Source: JBLHKE01 sp047619485
Lineage (GTDB): Bacteria; Verrucomicrobiota; Verrucomicrobiia; Verrucomicrobiales; DEV007
Assembly (NCBI GenBank): GCA_047619485.1
Contig: JBLHKE010000288.1
Coordinates: 1-9,180, forward strand
Length of the DNA stretch: 9,180 nucleotides
Direction of reading: 5' to 3'
Part shown: positions 6,723 to 9,180 of the stretch, piece by piece
How positions within the stretch are numbered: position 1 is the stretch's first letter
How the letters are laid out: every line of letters starts with the position of its first letter
The notes under the pieces: model-generated
The model's database searches: none
What the model saw: only the letters and a program-made list of their open reading frames with translations
What the model was told of the DNA's origin: nothing
Position numbers and translations under genes: made by a program

Positions 6723-7517
6723 CTACCGGATACTGTCATAGTCGAAGCCGTTCCAGTTAGGCTCCTCGATCTCTCTCTGGGCGTTTTTTAGCCGGTAGTT
6801 GCGCGCGCTACCGTCAGCCATGAGGCAGTTGACGCCTTTCTTGAAGCGGAAATCGATGATCTTGGCATCACTTGCCTTGGGGCGGGAAAAGTCGCGTTTC
6901 GCTTCCGACCAGGTGGCCTGTGAGTAAGAGAAAGGCTCGGAACTGTTCTGCTGCATCTCGCACATCAAGATCGTGTTCGGGCCATTTTCAATCGAGGTCA
7001 CGTTGCGCGGCTTTTGCGGGGAAAAATTCGCATCGCCCGTGCTCAGATCCAAGCCGTTCATCGCCTCGCTGACCCCGTAGGCCAGCATGATGTCGTCTGA
7101 CTTCATCTTCTGGTCTTCGCCATCTTTCCAGCGCAAGCCCGGGCAGTTGAAGACGCGTGAGGAGATGTCGGCATCGGCTTCCCCTGCGAGGTGGATCAGG
7201 TCGCGAGTCCAGCTCGGCAGTGAGGCGAGTTCCTCTTCGCCGATATCGAGTTCGATCCCCGTCCAGTCGAGCGTGTCCTCTGATTCGACCACTGGGAGGT
7301 TGTTGTTGTTCTCTGCCGTGTAGACTTGGATCAGCGTTCCGATACTCTTCAAATTCGCCATCGAGCGGGCGGAATTCGTGCCGTCGCTCACAACTTTGTA
7401 AATCGGGATGGTGATGGAGATAAGAATGCCGATAATGCCGATCACGACGAGTAGTTCGATCAGGGTAAAACCACCACGGGAGAGGGGGCTACTTTTTGGG
7501 GATGGGTGAATGCTCAT
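6723..7517 (-). CDS. Type II secretion / type IV pilus-like pseudopilin with prepilin N-terminal cleavage motif
   Basis: The 264-residue product starts with a short basic leader and the prepilin peptidase site RGG|FTLIELLVVIGIIGILISI. Cleavage and methylation would fall after G16, at F17, with the conserved Glu at +5 (E21). One hydrophobic helix (about 17-37) anchors and assembles such proteins. The C-terminus carries NCLMADGSARNYRL, like the DG motif of the large PVC pseudopilin families (H-X9-DG type), although the upstream His is not obvious. Residues between (about 50-230) have no recognised enzyme motif, with cysteines in FNCPGL, LMCEM and NCLMADG. ATG 7517 is chosen since it puts the cleavage site 16 residues in. 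A longer frame from 7790 would add 91 residues covering the divergent gene's start. No secretion machinery genes are adjacent, so it is an orphan pseudopilin, and its role (minor pilin, secretion or surface adhesin) is open. Confidence 0.85.
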   Translation of the reverse strand: MSIHPSPKSSPLSRGGFTLIELLVVIGIIGILISITIPIYKVVSDGTNSARSMANLKSIGTLIQVYTAENNNNLPVVESEDTLDWTGIELDIGEEELASLPSWTRDLIHLAGEADADISSRVFNCPGLRWKDGEDQKMKSDDIMLAYGVSEAMNGLDLSTGDANFSPQKPRNVTSIENGPNTILMCEMQQNSSEPFSYSQATWSEAKRDFSRPKASDAKIIDFRFKKGVNCLMADGSARNYRLKNAQREIEEPNWNGFDYDSIR

Positions 7518-7522
7518 GGGGC

Positions 7523-7551
7523 AGAATACCCACAAGGTCTGTGACGGGCAA
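7523..7551 (-). promoter_or_regulatory. Possible promoter of the pseudopilin gene
   Basis: On the - strand TTGCCC (7551-7546) is separated by exactly 17 nt from TATTCT (7528-7523). Each hexamer matches four of six consensus bases. The -10 box ends 5 nt before the ATG at 7517, so if real the mRNA would have almost no 5' leader. The rest of the 91-bp divergent region (7518-7608) shows nothing else recognisable. This is weak evidence, given as a candidate only. Confidence 0.2.
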
Positions 7552-7608
7552 GGAGTTTGCAGTGGATTTCTAGGTTGTCTGGAGCCGGTTTCTCTGCTGG
7601 AATCAATC

Positions 7609-9180
7609 ATGCACCTCCGCCGCTTCTCGTTATCGATCGCCGCCTCCATCTGCTGCCAGTTCTCATGCTTGGGAGAGTTTGATGGAGAACTGCACCTAGT
7701 TCTCCAGTCGCGGGCCGGTGACGGGCACCAGCTGCTGCAAATACCTGAGTCTTGGGATGCGATGGCAACTGCCGTGGTCGTCTGTGACATGTGGGATGCG
7801 CATCACAGCCCGAATGCGACGCGGCGTGTCGGGGAACTCGCCCCGCGGATCGACCAGTTCATCTCGAAGGTGCGCGGGGCTGGGGGAACGGTGATCCACG
7901 CGCCCTCATCGTGCATGGAATTCTATCAAGATCACCCGGCGAGGAAGCGTGCGCTGGAGGTAGCGCTCTCAGAATCTCTCCCGGACGGGATCGGGTCGTG
8001 GATGGATTGGATCGATGGCGAAGAGAAGGCGGCTGGTTACCCGATCGACCACAGTGATGGGGGCGAGGATGACGACCCGGCGGATCACGCTGCCTGGGCG
8101 AAGACGCTGGCGGCTGATGGCAAAAATCCAAAAGCGCCCTGGACCCGGCAGGTCGAGCGGATCCAGATCGATGCCGCAAAAGATTTTATCACCGATGATG
8201 GAAAACAGAACTGGAGCATCCTGGAATCGCGCGGCATCGAAAATGTTATCCTGGTCGGCGTCCACACGAACATGTGTGTGCTAGGCCGCCCGTTTGGTCT
8301 CAGGCAGATGGCGAAAAATGGCAAGAACGTTGTCCTCGTCCGTGACTTGACCGACACGATGTACAACCCGGCGATGGCGCCGGAGGTCAGTCACTTCGAG
8401 GGGACTGATCTGATCATCGAACACGTCGAGTCCTATGTCTGCCCAACGATCAGTAGCGAGCAGGTGCTCGGTGGGCAGGCACACCGATTTAAGGGCGACC
8501 CGCGCAAAGATTTATTGGTGATGATTGGGGAGAAAGAATACCAGACCATCGACACTTTACCCCGATTTGCCCAAGAGCATCTTTCGCAGTATTTCAGAGT
8601 CAGCTACTCGACCCCGGACCCACACGATCCGAACATGTTCTTCGGGCTCGAAGCGCTTGAGCAGGCGGATGTTCTGATGGTTAGCGTGCGGCGGCGGGCG
8701 CTCCCCGAGGAGGATCTTGGTCGCATCCGGAAGCATGTCGAGCAGGGGAAGCCAGTGGTCGGCATCCGCACGGCCAGCCATGCATTTTCGCTTCGTGGGA
8801 AACCCCATCCGGAGGGGCACGCAGTCTGGGACAAGTGGGATCCCGAGGTGTTTGGCGGAAACTACTCCGGGCACCATGGAAACCAGTTGAAGTCCTTCGC
8901 CAAGCCGCTGGGTGAACACGCGCTGCTCGGCGGTGTCGGCGAGGGCGAATTCGGAACTGGCGGGTCGCTTTACGAAGTGCGTCCTCTAGAGCGAGGCGCG
9001 ACGGCGGTGTTGCAGGGGCGGGCAGAGACGGTCGATCAGCAAGAACCCGTCGCGTGGGTTTTCAAACGTAAGGATGGAGGTAATTCGTTCTACAGCTCGT
9101 TGGGGCACGTCGATGACTTTCAGGTGCCTGCCTTTGTCAAACTGCTGCGCAATGGGATCTGCTGGGCCGCTGGGATCGAG
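7609..9180 (+). CDS. Secreted isochorismatase-like cysteine hydrolase fused to a ThuA-like domain (3' end outside window)
   Basis: The frame is open for 524 codons to the window end. A Sec-type N-terminus (MHLRRFSLSIAASICCQFS) carries C15, C16 and C20. No canonical lipobox is seen, so secreted or lipoprotein are both possible. Residues about 50-280 are isochorismatase-like. AVVVCDMWDAHHS holds the nucleophile-activating D60, and LVGVHTNMCVLGRPFGLRQM holds the nucleophile C223. The third triad residue (Lys) is not evident at its usual place, with K191 a candidate. Residues about 300-524 are ThuA-like (DLLVMIGEKEY, EQADVLMVSVRRRALPEEDLG, GKPVVGIRTASHAF, HVDDFQVPAFVKLL), a class I glutamine amidotransferase-like fold common in PVC genomes. 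The substrate is unknown, and carbohydrate or amide hydrolysis is possible. ATG 7609 is chosen since the signal peptide begins there and LHLVLQSRAGDG just after resembles homologues. It is divergent from the pseudopilin gene. Confidence 0.85.
   Translation, partial: MHLRRFSLSIAASICCQFSCLGEFDGELHLVLQSRAGDGHQLLQIPESWDAMATAVVVCDMWDAHHSPNATRRVGELAPRIDQFISKVRGAGGTVIHAPSSCMEFYQDHPARKRALEVALSESLPDGIGSWMDWIDGEEKAAGYPIDHSDGGEDDDPADHAAWAKTLAADGKNPKAPWTRQVERIQIDAAKDFITDDGKQNWSILESRGIENVILVGVHTNMCVLGRPFGLRQMAKNGKNVVLVRDLTDTMYNPAMAPEVSHFEGTDLIIEHVESYVCPTISSEQVLGGQAHRFKGDPRKDLLVMIGEKEYQTIDTLPRFAQEHLSQYFRVSYSTPDPHDPNMFFGLEALEQADVLMVSVRRRALPEEDLGRIRKHVEQGKPVVGIRTASHAFSLRGKPHPEGHAVWDKWDPEVFGGNYSGHHGNQLKSFAKPLGEHALLGGVGEGEFGTGGSLYEVRPLERGATAVLQGRAETVDQQEPVAWVFKRKDGGNSFYSSLGHVDDFQVPAFVKLLRNGICWAAGIE
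7683..7706. repeat. 9-bp inverted repeat inside the 5' coding part of the isochorismatase-ThuA gene
   Basis: TGGAGAACT (7683-7691) and AGTTCTCCA (7698-7706) are perfect complements around a 6-nt loop. It lies at about codons 25-33, just after the signal peptide. It may form an mRNA hairpin near the start of translation, or may be chance. Confidence 0.4.

Noticed and set aside
7510..7608. Earlier in-frame starts (ATG 7510 or 7516) for the isochorismatase-ThuA gene
   Set aside because: They would bury the signal peptide and overlap the start of the divergent pseudopilin gene.
7518..7790. Pseudopilin extended to a start at 7790
   Set aside because: The 91 added residues would put the prepilin cleavage motif over 100 residues in and cover the start of the divergent gene.
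7859..8919. Several - strand open frames opposite the isochorismatase-ThuA gene
   Set aside because: The + strand carries a continuous 524-codon frame with two recognised domains. The opposite frames are Arg/Pro/Ser-rich shadows.
1..9180. Search for tRNA genes, CRISPR arrays, insertion sequences, phage genes and riboswitches
   Set aside because: No cloverleaf, regular spaced repeats, transposase motifs or known riboswitch cores were recognised by eye. No RFN element was noticed before ribF, which is internal to the operon.

Overview
The window looks like a chromosomal segment from a bacterium of the Verrucomicrobia (PVC group). This is inferred from gene content, not from a marker gene. The indicators are a short ECF-like sigma factor of the Rhodopirellula/Verrucomicrobium type, a membrane FecR-LamG protein directly behind it, a pseudopilin with a C-terminal DG motif, a secreted isochorismatase-ThuA protein, and generally poor Shine-Dalgarno sequences.

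Region 1 (1-3760, + strand) is the conserved nusA-infB type translation and RNA operon: the 3' part of infB, then rbfA, an nrnA-type DHH phosphoesterase, truB and ribF. From rbfA onward the genes overlap or nearly touch (14 bp overlap, 20 bp overlap, 4 bp gap), so they are almost certainly co-transcribed. They serve translation initiation, 30S maturation, turnover of very short RNA and pAp, tRNA pseudouridylation and FMN/FAD synthesis. A perfect 14-bp hairpin at 3813-3846 separates ribF from the next gene, which is convergent.

Region 2 (3875-4414, - strand) is a secreted azurin, a blue copper electron carrier, with a Lys/Glu-rich linker after its signal peptide. A 132-bp divergent intergenic region (4415-4546) follows. 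It holds a possible azurin promoter and a perfect 12-bp palindrome upstream of the sigma gene.

Region 3 (4547-6713, + strand) is a two-gene unit: a sigma factor and, 13 bp later, a 536-residue membrane protein. That protein has a cytoplasmic anti-sigma-like N-terminus, one transmembrane helix, a FecR-like domain and a LamG-like (concanavalin-type) domain. The likely reading is a trans-envelope signalling pair, with LamG as a possible sensor or binding module.

Region 4 (6723-9180) begins with a type II/IV pseudopilin gene on the - strand, only 9 bp from the end of the FecR-LamG gene. Divergent from it is a secreted two-domain protein (isochorismatase-like cysteine hydrolase plus ThuA-like domain) that runs off the window end. 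No tRNA, rRNA, CRISPR array, insertion sequence or phage gene was seen, and no gene-free stretch exceeds 300 bases. The most interesting parts for follow-up are the sigma/FecR-LamG pair and the isochorismatase-ThuA fusion.
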